From Streptococcus rubneri (GTDB lineage Bacteria > Bacillota > Bacilli > Lactobacillales > Streptococcaceae), in the NCBI RefSeq assembly GCF_004785935.1, contig NZ_SRRP01000001.1, forward strand, positions 1 to 64,000: a stretch of 64,000 nt of DNA, read 5' to 3'. The translations under genes were made by a program, and so were the position numbers. The notes below the pieces were generated by a model. It was not told the DNA's origin, searched no databases, and saw nothing but the letters and a program-made list of their open reading frames with translations. How positions within the stretch are numbered: the stretch's first letter is position 1; each line of letters begins with the position of its first letter. This document shows positions 1 to 7,238 of this stretch, in pieces.

Positions 1-94
1 TACACCTGTACCCATGCCGAACACAGCAGTTAAGCCCTAGAACGCCGGAAGTAGTTGGGGGTTGCCCCCTGTGAGATATGGTAGTCGCTTAGCA
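1..94 (+). rRNA. rrf: 5S ribosomal RNA, 3' part (5' end outside window)
   Basis: The first bases carry the conserved 5S core (CCATGCCGAACACAG) and the run through GTAGTTGGGGGTTGCCCCC to the terminal helix strand near position 94. The 5' end of the gene, and presumably the 16S and 23S genes of the operon, lie before the window. The tRNA cluster that follows directly is the usual arrangement downstream of a streptococcal rRNA operon. Confidence 0.93.
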
Positions 95-123
95 AGATAG
101 GAAGTTAGAAGACTTCCTTTTTT

Positions 124-196
124 GGGAGTTTAGCTCAGCTGGGAGAGCATCTGCCTTACAAGCAGAGGGTCAGCGGTTCGATCCCGTTAACTCCCA
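124..196 (+). tRNA. tRNA-Val (anticodon TAC)
   Basis: The cloverleaf folds with acceptor stem GGGAGTT/AACTCCC and anticodon loop CTTACAA, giving anticodon TAC. The discriminator base is A and the next bases are TAG, so CCA is not encoded. It is the first tRNA after the 5S gene. Confidence 0.97.
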
Positions 197-198
197 TA

Positions 199-271
199 GG
201 TCCCGTAGTGTAGCGGTTATCACGTCGCCCTGTCACGGCGAAGATCGCGGGTTCGATTCCCGTCGGGACCG
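199..271 (+). tRNA. tRNA-Asp (anticodon GTC)
   Basis: The acceptor stem is GGTCCCG/CGGGACC and the anticodon loop is CTGTCAC, anticodon GTC. It starts two bases after the preceding tRNA. CCA is not encoded. Confidence 0.97.
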
Positions 272-302
272 TAGGAACGAAGTTTCTAGAAGATAATGAT
301 AC

Positions 303-375
303 GACTCGTTAGCTCAGTTGGTAGAGCAATTGACTTTTAATCAATGGGTCACTGGTTCGAGCCCAGTACGGGTCA
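303..375 (+). tRNA. tRNA-Lys (anticodon TTT)
   Basis: Acceptor stem GACTCGT/ACGGGTC with one G-T pair; anticodon loop CTTTTAA gives TTT. CCA is not encoded. Confidence 0.97.
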
Positions 376-380
376 TTATA

Positions 381-462
381 GCGGGTTTGGCGGAATTGGC
401 AGACGCACCAGATTTAGGATCTGGCGCTTTACGGCGTGGGGGTTCAAGTCCCTTAACCCGCA
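381..462 (+). tRNA. tRNA-Leu (anticodon TAG)
   Basis: Class II tRNA with a long variable arm. Acceptor stem GCGGGTT/AACCCGC; anticodon loop TTTAGGA gives TAG. CCA is not encoded. Confidence 0.96.
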
Positions 463-479
463 TAGAAGAATAATAATGA

Positions 480-552
480 GCCGGCTTAGCTCAGTTGGTA
501 GAGCATCTGATTTGTAATCAGAGGGTCGCGTGTTCAAGTCATGTAGCCGGCA
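480..552 (+). tRNA. tRNA-Thr (anticodon TGT)
   Basis: Acceptor stem GCCGGCT/AGCCGGC; anticodon loop TTTGTAA gives TGT. CCA is not encoded. Confidence 0.97.
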
Positions 553-575
553 TTTTTTTATATAAAGAAACAGAT

Positions 576-647
576 GCGAACGTAGTTCAGTGGTAGAACA
601 CCACCTTGCCAAGGTGGGGGTCGCGGGTTCGAATCCCGTCGTTCGCT
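576..647 (+). tRNA. tRNA-Gly (anticodon GCC)
   Basis: Acceptor stem GCGAACG/CGTTCGC; anticodon loop TTGCCAA gives GCC. The discriminator base is T and CCA is not encoded. Confidence 0.97.
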
Positions 648-654
648 TGAGGAG

Positions 655-740
655 GCCGGGGTGGCGGAACTGGCAGACGCACAGGACTTAAAATCCTGCG
701 ATTGGTAACGATCGTACCGGTTCGATTCCGGTCCTCGGCA
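655..740 (+). tRNA. tRNA-Leu (anticodon TAA)
   Basis: Class II tRNA with a long variable arm. Acceptor stem GCCGGGG/CCTCGGC; anticodon loop CTTAAAA gives TAA. CCA is not encoded. Confidence 0.96.
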
Positions 741-761
741 TAGACTTAGGTTGAAGAAGAA

Positions 762-835
762 GCACCCTTAGCTCAACTGGATAGAGTACCTGACTACGAA
801 TCAGGCGGTTAGAGGTTCGACTCCTCTAGGGTGCA
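762..835 (+). tRNA. tRNA-Arg (anticodon ACG), copy 1
   Basis: Anticodon loop CTACGAA gives ACG, whose A34 is normally deaminated to inosine. The 74-base gene is identical to the next tRNA gene, so this is a tandem duplication of the tRNA with diverged spacers. Confidence 0.97.
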
Positions 836-871
836 TGGTCGCAAGACTATGTAGCAATTGAATAGAAATGA

Positions 872-945
872 GCACCCTTAGCTCAACTGGATAGAGTACC
901 TGACTACGAATCAGGCGGTTAGAGGTTCGACTCCTCTAGGGTGCA
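872..945 (+). tRNA. tRNA-Arg (anticodon ACG), copy 2
   Basis: Identical over all 74 bases to the copy at 762-835, with a 36-base unrelated spacer between the two. Anticodon ACG. CCA is not encoded. Confidence 0.97.
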
Positions 946-964
946 TAAAGCGTAAGCTTTAGTT

Positions 965-1038
965 CGGGAAGTAGCTCAGCTTGGTAGAGTACTTGGTTTG
1001 GGACCAAGGTGTCGCAGGTTCGAATCCTGTCTTCCCGA
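965..1038 (+). tRNA. tRNA-Pro (anticodon TGG)
   Basis: Acceptor stem CGGGAAG/CTTCCCG; anticodon loop TTTGGGA gives TGG. It is the last tRNA of the cluster and is followed at once by a terminator hairpin. Confidence 0.97.
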
Positions 1039-1046
1039 TAAATATG

Positions 1047-1070
1047 AAAAAGGTCTTTTGGCCTTTTTTT
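1047..1070 (+). terminator. Rho-independent terminator of the rRNA/tRNA operon
   Basis: A short hairpin (AAAAGG, loop, CCTTTT) runs into seven Ts, immediately after the last tRNA. Confidence 0.75.
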
Positions 1071-1104
1071 GTTTACTCTTTTCACCATTTTCTACAACAA
1101 AATA

Positions 1105-1154
1105 GGCTTCATAATTCCTATGGTGGTTTTACCCACTACAGAAATTATAGAGCC
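1105..1154. repeat. 50-bp imperfect palindrome between tRNA cluster and DUF960 gene
   Basis: The arms GGCTTCATAATTCC and the reverse complement of its partner, GGCTCTATAATTTC, match at most positions and continue into GGTGG/CCAC next to a short central loop. On the plus strand it runs into TTTTT, so it can terminate transcription from either side. The arrangement resembles two transposon ends placed head to head; I could not identify an element. Confidence 0.5.
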
Positions 1155-1159
1155 TTTTT

Positions 1160-1477
1160 CTATAGCAACTGATATTCGTCAATCAGCATAATCGTTTCTC
1201 GACCTTTGTTATCAACGATTCTGACTTGCCTTGGGTAGTAAGGGTCGAAAGGAATAAGGAAATCAATAGCGATTTCTAAGGGGAAGTCTTTTTGACTGAA
1301 GCGAAGGGTTGTTTTTCCTTTGCGATTGATCAGTTCAAATTTTAAAACAGAATTTAAGGGGTAAACGTGTTTGAGATAGTTATCAATGACATACCAGAAA
1401 CTATCTATAATATCATCTGGTAAGCTGGTCATGACTCCAAAACTTGCATAGCGACCTCTTGTATTTGTAAACGCCAT
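1160..1477 (-). CDS. DUF960 family protein
   Basis: A 105-residue protein of the DUF960 family, found in streptococci, staphylococci and related Firmicutes, with no known function. The N-terminus (MAFTNTRGRYASFGVMTSLP) and the internal segment around INRKGKTTLRFSQ match the pattern I know for this family. No signal peptide or membrane segment is visible. The ATG is preceded by GGGAG at a good distance. The gene stands alone on the minus strand, converging with the tRNA operon across the 1105-1154 palindrome. Family assignment is from recall; a role cannot be inferred. Confidence 0.8.
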   Translation of the reverse strand: MAFTNTRGRYASFGVMTSLPDDIIDSFWYVIDNYLKHVYPLNSVLKFELINRKGKTTLRFSQKDFPLEIAIDFLIPFDPYYPRQVRIVDNKGRETIMLIDEYQLL

Positions 1478-1544
1478 AGTGTCTCCCTTCCTATTTTTTT
1501 AAGTACATAGTACTTGTTTTACTTGGATATTGCAAGTATTAAGT

Positions 1545-1570
1545 TCGAAAAAAAGAGCTTTCGCTCTTTC
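1545..1570 (-). terminator. Terminator downstream of ntdP
   Basis: On the minus strand AAAGAGC-GAAA-GCTCTTT is followed by a run of Ts, just after the ntdP stop codon. Confidence 0.75.
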
Positions 1571-1575
1571 CAACT

Positions 1576-2109
1576 TTATTTATTTCGCAGTTCAACATAA
1601 CGGTTGTACCAAATTTTAATGTATTCCTCAGAGAATGGACCTAATTGATTGTTGATCCAATCTACAAGGATTTTGACATTTTCTTTTAGGATAAAGTCAA
1701 TGTCATCTGAATAATTCATTTTGCGTTTGTGCTGTTCGTATTCTTCTACGTCCAGCAGTTTCTTATCACCATCTGGGAAGACTTTGACATCAAGATCATA
1801 ATCTATATACTTTAGTGCTTCTTGGTCCATATAATATGGACTGGCAAGATTACAATAATAGGATACTTCATTACCTCGTATCATAGCGATGATATTGAAC
1901 CAGTACTTCTTATGAAAGTAGACAATTGCTGGCTCTCTTGTAATCCATCTTCTACCATCCCTCTCTGTGACGAGAGTATGATCGTTGACGCCGATAAGTG
2001 CGTTTTCCGTAGTTTTTAGTACCATGGTGTCCCGCCAAGTTCGGTGGAGACTTCCATCATGTTTATAACTTTGAATTGTAATAAAGTCGCCTTCTTTAGG
2101 TAGTTTCAT
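1576..2109 (-). CDS. ntdP: Nucleoside tri-/diphosphatase NtdP (DUF402)
   Basis: A 177-residue DUF402 protein, the length seen in other streptococci and staphylococci. Family members hydrolyse nucleoside tri- and diphosphates with a metal ion and act in the cytosol. The N-terminal half is a beta-barrel with conserved aromatic residues ([18 protein letters not shown]). The [12 protein letters not shown] segment holds the acidic residues that bind the metal in this family, and the C-terminal helix carries [21 protein letters not shown]. The function is transferred from the family. The start ATG is followed directly by KLPKEGDFI, as in homologues. Confidence 0.88.
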   Translation of the reverse strand: MKLPKEGDFITIQSYKHDGSLHRTWRDTMVLKTTENALIGVNDHTLVTERDGRRWITREPAIVYFHKKYWFNIIAMIRGNEVSYYCNLASPYYMDQEALKYIDYDLDVKVFPDGDKKLLDVEEYEQHKRKMNYSDDIDFILKENVKILVDWINNQLGPFSEEYIKIWYNRYVELRNK

Positions 2110-2194
2110 AACTTACCAACTTTCTACAATCTAAGTACATCCCCTATATTGTATCATATTTTCATGAAAATAAGGGATTTTCATGTATTTTTAT

Positions 2195-2971
2195 TTAAAG
2201 GAATTCGCGAAGAGCTGTAGAAATGTCAGAGTAGTCATACCCTTTGCGAGCAAGAGCTTGGGTGAGGCGTTGTTTGAGTTCGTAGCCCTCATATTTTCGT
2301 GAGTATTTCTGATACTGTTTTTCCACTTCCTTCATAATGAGGTCGAGAGTTTGTTCTTCATCTTGCTCGATGTCTAATTGGTGGTAGGCTTCTTTAGCAA
2401 CTTCATAACTAAAGCCTTTATTGATGAGAGTTTGTGTGATTTTATCTTTTAAGGCTCTTGGTGGAAGTTTTTTAATGTATTGCTTAGCTAGTTTTTGGGC
2501 AGTTCGTTGAGCTACTTCGGAAAAATCAATTTCTGAGGTAATCTGATCAGTATAGTGGGAAGAGACACCTTTTTGAATGAGCTTTTGCTTGAGGAGATAG
2601 GGTCCCTTGTCACCTGAGAGTTGATTGGATTGAAAGATGGCGCGAGTATAGGCCAAGTCATCGATCCATTTGTCTTCTTTTAGGGTGTTCATGACGGTTT
2701 CAATGGTAGATTCGTCAATTTCATGCTTGGCTAAGTAGTCGCGAACTTCGCGAGCTGTTCGGGCTTTAAAGGAAAGGTGGTAGAGGGCTAAATTTTTAGC
2801 ATGGGAGAGCTGGGCAAAGGTTTGGATTTCCTTGAGTTCTTCCTGGCTAATTTCCTTGTCTCGTGAGAGCATGAAGCGGACGATGGTGTCTTCTGTAATG
2901 TAGAGGGAGTGGGCTTGATCCAGCTCTAGAAAGTAGAGACGTTTTTTCTTTTCTAATTTGGTGATTTTCAT
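2195..2971 (-). CDS. recX: Recombination regulator RecX
   Basis: A 258-residue RecX protein. RecX binds RecA filaments and modulates strand exchange and the SOS response. The family's tandem three-helix repeats are visible, for example [34 protein letters not shown] and [20 protein letters not shown]. At about 258 residues it is of the longer Firmicutes type. It is transcribed divergently from the RlmD-type gene. The ATG follows AGGAATCC, a reasonable ribosome site. A TACGAATA motif lies about 58 bases upstream in the right orientation (see separate entry), which would link it to competence. Confidence 0.93.
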   Translation of the reverse strand: MKITKLEKKKRLYFLELDQAHSLYITEDTIVRFMLSRDKEISQEELKEIQTFAQLSHAKNLALYHLSFKARTAREVRDYLAKHEIDESTIETVMNTLKEDKWIDDLAYTRAIFQSNQLSGDKGPYLLKQKLIQKGVSSHYTDQITSEIDFSEVAQRTAQKLAKQYIKKLPPRALKDKITQTLINKGFSYEVAKEAYHQLDIEQDEEQTLDLIMKEVEKQYQKYSRKYEGYELKQRLTQALARKGYDYSDISTALREFL

Positions 2972-3028
2972 AGGATTCCTGTTTCGTTTGAGTTTTATTG
3001 CATAAATAATCAGTCTTTCTCTCTATAT

Positions 3029-3036
3029 TATTCGTA
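3029..3036 (-). promoter_or_regulatory. cin-box-like motif (SigX/ComX site) upstream of recX
   Basis: The minus strand reads TACGAATA, the consensus for the competence sigma factor SigX in streptococci, oriented towards recX and 57 bases before its ATG. By eye, the only other exact copy in the window is upstream of the prepilin peptidase. An 8-mer can occur by chance once or twice in 64 kb, so this is suggestive only. Confidence 0.45.
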
Positions 3037-3113
3037 TTCTTATTGAGAAATGGCCTGTAATTCCTTGTTTTTCTTTTCAATTTTATCATATTCTAAACGA
3101 ATGAGAAACTACA

Positions 3114-3122
3114 TGGTATAAT
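3114..3122 (+). promoter_or_regulatory. Extended -10 promoter of the RlmD-type gene, placing the start of transcription at its ATG
   Basis: TGG-TATAAT is a perfect extended -10 element. Only six bases separate it from the ATG at 3129, so the expected transcription start coincides with the start codon. No clear -35 hexamer is seen and there is no ribosome binding site. Confidence 0.6.
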
Positions 3123-3128
3123 AGACAT

Positions 3129-4484
3129 ATGAATCTAAAAGTTAAACAAAGAATTCCTTTGAAAATCAAGCGAATGGGAATTAATGGAGAAGGGATTGGC
3201 TTTTACAAGAAAACCTTGGTCTTCGTGCCTGGGGCTTTAAAGGGTGAAGATGTCTTTTGCCAAATTACTGCGATTCGGAAGAACTTTGCAGAAGCCAAGC
3301 TCTTGTCTGTCAACAAGGCTTCCAAGTATCGGGTAACGCCAACCTGTGATATCTATGAGACCTGTGGGGGCTGCCAGATCATGCATCTGAAGTACAGCAA
3401 GCAGTTGGAGTTCAAAACGGACTTGCTGCAGCAGGCCTTGAAAAAATATGCTCCTGAGGGGTATGAAAATTATCTGATCCGTCCGACGCTTGGGATGGAA
3501 AAACCACAGTATTATCGGGCCAAACTTCAATTTCAGACGCGTAAATTTAAGGGGCAGGTCAAGGCTGGTTTGTACGCCCAAAATTCCCATTATTTGGTGG
3601 AATTAAGGGAGTGTCTGGTCCAGGATCCAATCATTCAGGAAATCGCTAACCATGTAGCGGAGTTATTGACCTACTACCAGATTCCGATTTCAGATGATCG
3701 GAAGCAATTGGGAGTTCGAACCATCATGGTGCGCCGGGCTCGTAAGACTGGACAGGTCCAAATGATCGTGGTGACGAGTCGGCAGATTAATTTAACAGAC
3801 TTGGTCGCGGATTTGGTAGAAAAACACCCTGAAATTGTGACGGTGGCAGTCAATCTGAATACCTCCAAATCCAGCGAGATCTATGGAGAGAAGACACAGA
3901 TTATTTGGGGACAGGAGACCATTCGAGAAGGGGTCTTGGATTATGAATTTTCCTTGTCTCCTCGTGCCTTTTATCAGTTAAATCCTGAGCAGACAGAAGT
4001 CCTCTATAGTGAAGCTGTCAAGGCCTTGGATGTATCACCAGAGGATCATTTGATTGATGCCTACTGCGGGGTTGGGACCATTGGTTTTGCCTTTGCGGAC
4101 AAGGTCAAGAGTGTCCGGGGGATGGACATTATCCCTGAAGCGATTGAGGATGCCAAGTACAATGCTAAGCAGATGGGATTTGCTAACACCCACTATGAAG
4201 CTGGGACGGCTGAGGAAATTATTCCTCGTTGGTACAAGGAAGGCTATCGGGCAGATGCAGTCATTGTGGATCCACCACGAACAGGACTGGGGGTTCAATT
4301 GATTGACACCTTGTTGCGCTATGCCCCTCAAAAGATGGTTTACGTTTCTTGCAATGTTTCCACCCTGGCGCGGGATCTCGTGGACTTGACCAAGGTGTAT
4401 GATGTCGTCTACATCCAGTCAGTGGATATGTTTCCCCATACAGCTCGGACAGAGGCTGTCGTCAAGTTAGTCAAGAAAGCTTAA
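3129..4484 (+). CDS. rlmD: 23S rRNA (uracil-5-)-methyltransferase, RlmD/RumA type
   Basis: A 451-residue SAM-dependent RNA methyltransferase of the TrmA/RumA family, which makes 5-methyluridine in rRNA. An N-terminal TRAM domain (about residues 1-60) binds RNA. Cysteines 73, 79 and 82 plus one near residue 160 (LRECLV) fit the Fe-S cluster of RumA. The SAM-binding motif [11 protein letters not shown], the DPPRTGL motif and the nucleophile Cys408 in [11 protein letters not shown] are intact. Streptococci often have two paralogues, so the target base (U1939, U747 or both) is not certain from sequence. The start is kept because the TRAM domain begins at the first residue; this makes the mRNA apparently leaderless. 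Confidence 0.9.
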   Translation: MNLKVKQRIPLKIKRMGINGEGIGFYKKTLVFVPGALKGEDVFCQITAIRKNFAEAKLLSVNKASKYRVTPTCDIYETCGGCQIMHLKYSKQLEFKTDLLQQALKKYAPEGYENYLIRPTLGMEKPQYYRAKLQFQTRKFKGQVKAGLYAQNSHYLVELRECLVQDPIIQEIANHVAELLTYYQIPISDDRKQLGVRTIMVRRARKTGQVQMIVVTSRQINLTDLVADLVEKHPEIVTVAVNLNTSKSSEIYGEKTQIIWGQETIREGVLDYEFSLSPRAFYQLNPEQTEVLYSEAVKALDVSPEDHLIDAYCGVGTIGFAFADKVKSVRGMDIIPEAIEDAKYNAKQMGFANTHYEAGTAEEIIPRWYKEGYRADAVIVDPPRTGLGVQLIDTLLRYAPQKMVYVSCNVSTLARDLVDLTKVYDVVYIQSVDMFPHTARTEAVVKLVKKA

Positions 4485-4501
4485 TCAAATAGGGATCAAC
4501 A

Positions 4502-4573
4502 ATGGATATTTGGCAAATCATGTATGAAAAGGCCAATCAGAGGGATGAGGAGCTTTCCCAGGAGGAGCGTTAG
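4502..4573 (+). CDS. Possible small ORF or gene remnant (23 aa)
   Basis: An ATG-initiated frame encodes MDIWQIMYEKANQRDEELSQ and three more residues before a stop. It reads like the start of a longer soluble protein, then ends. No strong ribosome site precedes it. It may be a truncated gene or a chance frame between the rRNA methyltransferase gene and the DUF1858 gene. Confidence 0.25.
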   Translation: MDIWQIMYEKANQRDEELSQEER

Positions 4574-4615
4574 TTTCCTAGGAGCTTAGATGAGAGAAGA
4601 ATGTGAGAGTGAGAA

Positions 4616-4852
4616 ATGGATAATAAAATTGATGTATCGATTCCGGTTGCTCAAGTCATTGATCAACATCCGGAAGTATTGGACTTGTTGGTGGAGTTGG
4701 GCTTTAAACCCTTAGCCAATCCAATCATGCGCAATACAGTTGGGCGCAAGGTTTCCTTAAAACAAGGATCAAAATTAGAAGGCACTCCTATGGACAAGAT
4801 TGTGCGAACGCTAGAGGCTAACGGCTATGAAGTTGTGGGGCTAGACCAATGA
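4616..4852 (+). CDS. DUF1858 domain protein
   Basis: A 78-residue protein that is a single DUF1858 domain, the small module found at the N-terminus of ScdA/RIC-type iron-cluster repair proteins. The pattern VSIPVAQVIDQHPEVLDLLVELGFKPLANPIMRNTVG is typical. Its stop overlaps the start of the DUF438/hemerythrin gene by four bases, which indicates translational coupling. Here the domain is encoded separately from its partner. The partner suggests a role in sensing or repairing damage by oxygen or nitric oxide; this is inference. Confidence 0.85.
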   Translation: MDNKIDVSIPVAQVIDQHPEVLDLLVELGFKPLANPIMRNTVGRKVSLKQGSKLEGTPMDKIVRTLEANGYEVVGLDQ

Positions 4853-6195
4853 GCGATGAACGAATTCATGTCTTGAGAGACATCTTATTAGACCTTCATC
4901 ATGGAGCTTCTCCTGAGTCGGTCCAAGAGCGCTTTGATGCGACCTTTAGCGGGGTGTCTGCGATTGAGATTTCCCTCATGGAGCATGAGCTGATGAACTC
5001 CGATGCAGGCATCACCTTTGAGGATGTCATGGAGCTGTGCGATGTCCATGCTAATCTCTTTAAGAACGCTGTACAAGGGGTCGAAGTGGCAGATACAGAC
5101 CATCCAGGTCACCCGGTTCAGATCTTTAAACAGGAGAACTTGGCCCTTCGGGCCGCTATGATGCGGGTCCGCCGTTTGCTGGATAATTATGAGACGACGG
5201 ATGATCCTGAGATGATCCAGGAGATTCAGAAAGGCTTGTTGCGTCAGCTGGGCTTGGTGGGTCAATTTGACCGGCATTACCGCCGGAAGGAAGAGTTGAT
5301 GTTTCCGATTATGGAGCGCTATGGCCATGATTCTCCTCCTAAAGTCATGTGGGGGGTAGATGACCAGATTCGAAACCTCTTTGCGAAAACTCTGGATGTG
5401 GCCAAAGCCCTGCCTGATTCTGCCATTTCAGAAGTTAAAAAGCGCTTTGAAGCCTTTGCGCAAGAGTTTGAGGCTATGATTTTCAAGGAAGAGTCCATCC
5501 TCTTGATGATTTTACTGGAGGCCTTTAGCCAGGATGATTGGCTCTCCATTGCGGAAGAAAGTGATGCCTATGGCTATGCCATTATCATTCCGAGTGAGAA
5601 ATGGGTGCCGAAACGCGTGGACTTCAAGGAAGAAGGAACAGCAGAATCAGAAGGTTCAGGTGATACCCTTACTTCTTCAGAAGGAGGCGAGCGGCGTCAG
5701 GTCATTGAGACTCCTGAGGGTCAGTTTACGATTACCTTCAGGCCTAAGAAAAAAGAAGAGAGTTTCGATCGCCAACAGCAACAAGCTTTTGGGCATGGCT
5801 TTCTCTCTGTAGAGCAGGCCAACTTGATCTTGAACCATCTGCCGATGGAGATCACTTTTGTCAATAAGGATGATATCTTCCAGTATTACAATGATGCAGC
5901 GCCTTTTGAGGAGATGATTTTCAAACGGACGCCGTCGCAGGTAGGACGCAATGTCGAATTGTGTCACCCACCAAAATACTTGGAGAAAGTCAAAGCGATT
6001 ATGCAGGGGCTTCGAGAAGGGAAAAAAGACAAGTATGAAATGTGGTTCAAATCCGAATCGCGTGGGAAATTTGTCCATGTCACCTATGCAGCAGTGCGTG
6101 ATGATGCTGGAGACTTTCAAGGGGTCTTGGAATATGTTCAAGATATTCAACCTTATCGAGAGATCGATACGGATTTTTATAGAGAAATGGAGTAA
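4849..6195 (+). CDS. DUF438 / hemerythrin / PAS protein
   Basis: A 448-residue cytosolic protein in three parts. Residues about 10-75 are DUF438. Residues about 85-235 are a hemerythrin-like four-helix bundle with candidate iron ligands in GHPVQIFKQEN, FDRHYRRKEELMFP and FKEESILL. Residues about 310-440 are a PAS domain (MEITFVNKDDIFQYYNDAAPF). A low-complexity acidic linker (about 260-290) joins the last two. Hemerythrin domains bind di-iron and react with O2 or NO; PAS domains sense ligands. There is no output domain, so it may act through a partner such as the coupled DUF1858 protein. The ATG overlaps the upstream stop. Confidence 0.87.
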   Translation: MSDERIHVLRDILLDLHHGASPESVQERFDATFSGVSAIEISLMEHELMNSDAGITFEDVMELCDVHANLFKNAVQGVEVADTDHPGHPVQIFKQENLALRAAMMRVRRLLDNYETTDDPEMIQEIQKGLLRQLGLVGQFDRHYRRKEELMFPIMERYGHDSPPKVMWGVDDQIRNLFAKTLDVAKALPDSAISEVKKRFEAFAQEFEAMIFKEESILLMILLEAFSQDDWLSIAEESDAYGYAIIIPSEKWVPKRVDFKEEGTAESEGSGDTLTSSEGGERRQVIETPEGQFTITFRPKKKEESFDRQQQQAFGHGFLSVEQANLILNHLPMEITFVNKDDIFQYYNDAAPFEEMIFKRTPSQVGRNVELCHPPKYLEKVKAIMQGLREGKKDKYEMWFKSESRGKFVHVTYAAVRDDAGDFQGVLEYVQDIQPYREIDTDFYREME

Positions 6196-6197
6196 AG

Positions 6198-6452
6198 ATG
6201 AGTTACGAAACAGAGTTTATGAAGGATTTTGAGGAGTGGATCAAGACCCAAGTCATGATCAATGAGATGGCCCTGACAGAAAGCAAGAAGGTCTATGAAG
6301 AAGATCAGGACGAGCGGGCCAAGGAAGCTATGATCCGCTATGAGAGTCGCTTGGATGCCTATCAATTCCTTCAAGGGAAGTTTACCAACTACCACGAGGG
6401 GAAAGGCTTCCACGATCTTCCAGATGGCTTGTTTGGAGAGAGAACCTATTAA
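6198..6452 (+). CDS. DUF1912 family protein
   Basis: An 84-residue acidic, helical protein of the streptococcal DUF1912 family. It has the pattern ETEFMKDFEEWI, then AMIRYESRLDAYQFLQGKF and the C-terminal FHDLPDGLFG. No known function. It starts two bases after the stop of the hemerythrin gene, so it is the last gene of that operon. Confidence 0.8.
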   Translation: MSYETEFMKDFEEWIKTQVMINEMALTESKKVYEEDQDERAKEAMIRYESRLDAYQFLQGKFTNYHEGKGFHDLPDGLFGERTY

Positions 6453-6508
6453 AGGATTTCTGTGAAGGCCTTTGACTAGCTGGATTTGGCTGAAAATAGT
6501 GCAATGAC

Positions 6509-6536
6509 TTGATTTTTCGAGGGATTGTGTTACAAT
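6509..6536 (+). promoter_or_regulatory. Promoter of the HhH protein gene
   Basis: TTGATT, a 16-base spacer and TACAAT preceded by TGT (extended -10). The leader to the ATG at 6634 is about 90 bases. Confidence 0.6.
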
Positions 6537-6633
6537 AAAAAAGTTGAACAGACATCAACGAATTATCGAAAGTAATATTGGTGATGAAACCTTGTTGCCT
6601 TAGGGATTGATCACTGGATACGTAGGAGGAAAA

Positions 6634-6981
6634 ATGGCAAAGAAGAACGTTAACCGTGCGAAACAATACAAACATCAAAATAGACATCTTTTGAAAAAAG
6701 CTGTCGCAACTGTAGGAGCAGCTGTTAAAGAAGCGCCTAAGAAAGTTGAGAAAGCAGCAAAAGCAGTAGCGAAAGAAGTGAAACAAGCAGCTTCTTCAGT
6801 AGAAGAATTCGCTGCAAGCTTGGAAGGTGTAGCACTAGATCGTGCGCAAACATTCTATGATGAAGGTATTCGCTCTGTTGCGGACTTCGCAAACTGGACA
6901 GAGAAAGAGTTGTTGGCCCTTAAAGGAATCGGCCCAGCTACTATCAAAAAATTGCAAGAACTTGGTGTCAAGTTTAAATAA
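6634..6981 (+). CDS. Lys/Ala-rich helix-hairpin-helix DNA-binding protein
   Basis: A 115-residue basic protein. The N-terminal part (about residues 1-60) is rich in lysine and alanine, with KKVEKAAKAVAKEVKQAA resembling the tails of histone H1 or HU-like proteins. The C-terminal 50 residues form one helix-hairpin-helix domain (WTEKELLALKGIGPATIKKL), a non-specific DNA-binding fold. The start at 6634 is chosen because TAGGAGG lies just before it; an in-frame ATG at 6607 lacks a ribosome site. The gene has its own promoter. A nucleoid-binding role is inference. Confidence 0.82.
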   Translation: MAKKNVNRAKQYKHQNRHLLKKAVATVGAAVKEAPKKVEKAAKAVAKEVKQAASSVEEFAASLEGVALDRAQTFYDEGIRSVADFANWTEKELLALKGIGPATIKKLQELGVKFK

Positions 6982-6999
6982 TCACTTTTGTGATTTCTT
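6980..6999 (+). terminator. Weak terminator after the HhH gene
   Basis: AATCAC, TTTT, GTGATT and a short T-rich run follow the stop codon. The hairpin is short. Confidence 0.4.
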
Positions 7000-7026
7000 G
7001 CTATTTCCAGGAAAACTTGATAAAAT
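6998..7026 (+). promoter_or_regulatory. Promoter of the valS T-box operon
   Basis: TTGCTA, a 17-base spacer and TAAAAT, directly before the T-box leader. Confidence 0.7.
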
Positions 7027-7032
7027 GAAGCT

Positions 7033-7218
7033 GTTAGAGGTGTTTTGAGTCCCACATTTTACAGAAAGTGGCGGTGCTGAGAAGTCCACAAATGTGTCAA
7101 AACTAGTTGCTAATGGATGAAAATGAAATAAACAAAGTTGCGGGCTCTGCCCGAAATTGGGTGGTACCGCGGATTAATACATTCGTCCCTGTCATGTAGA
7201 TGGCAGGGGCGATTTTTT
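7033..7218 (+). promoter_or_regulatory. T-box leader, valine type
   Basis: The T-box sequence TGGGTGGTACCGCGG is at 7158-7172. A basal Stem I pairs AGCTGTTAG with CTAGTTGCT. The terminator hairpin (CGTCCCTG and its partner CAGGGGCG, followed by six Ts) is at about 7183-7218. A GTC triplet at 7096-7098, followed by A, is a candidate valine specifier codon. Uncharged tRNA-Val would stabilise the antiterminator. Two other genes lie between this leader and valS. Confidence 0.88.
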
Positions 7219-7238
7219 GTAGAAAGAGAGGGAGAAGG

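Noticed and set aside
376-612. Minus-strand open frame of 78 codons within the tRNA cluster
   Set aside because: It lies across three tRNA genes; the reading frame is a by-product of tRNA sequence.
981-1172. Plus-strand open frame of 63 codons at the end of the tRNA cluster
   Set aside because: It begins inside tRNA-Pro and runs through the terminator and the palindrome; no ribosome site.
2847-3089. 80-codon minus-strand frame over the recX start
   Set aside because: Overlaps the recX coding region and its leader in another frame, with no ribosome site.
7200-7238. N-terminal extension of the GNAT gene
   Set aside because: These codons are the T-box terminator; the ATG at 7239 has a ribosome site.
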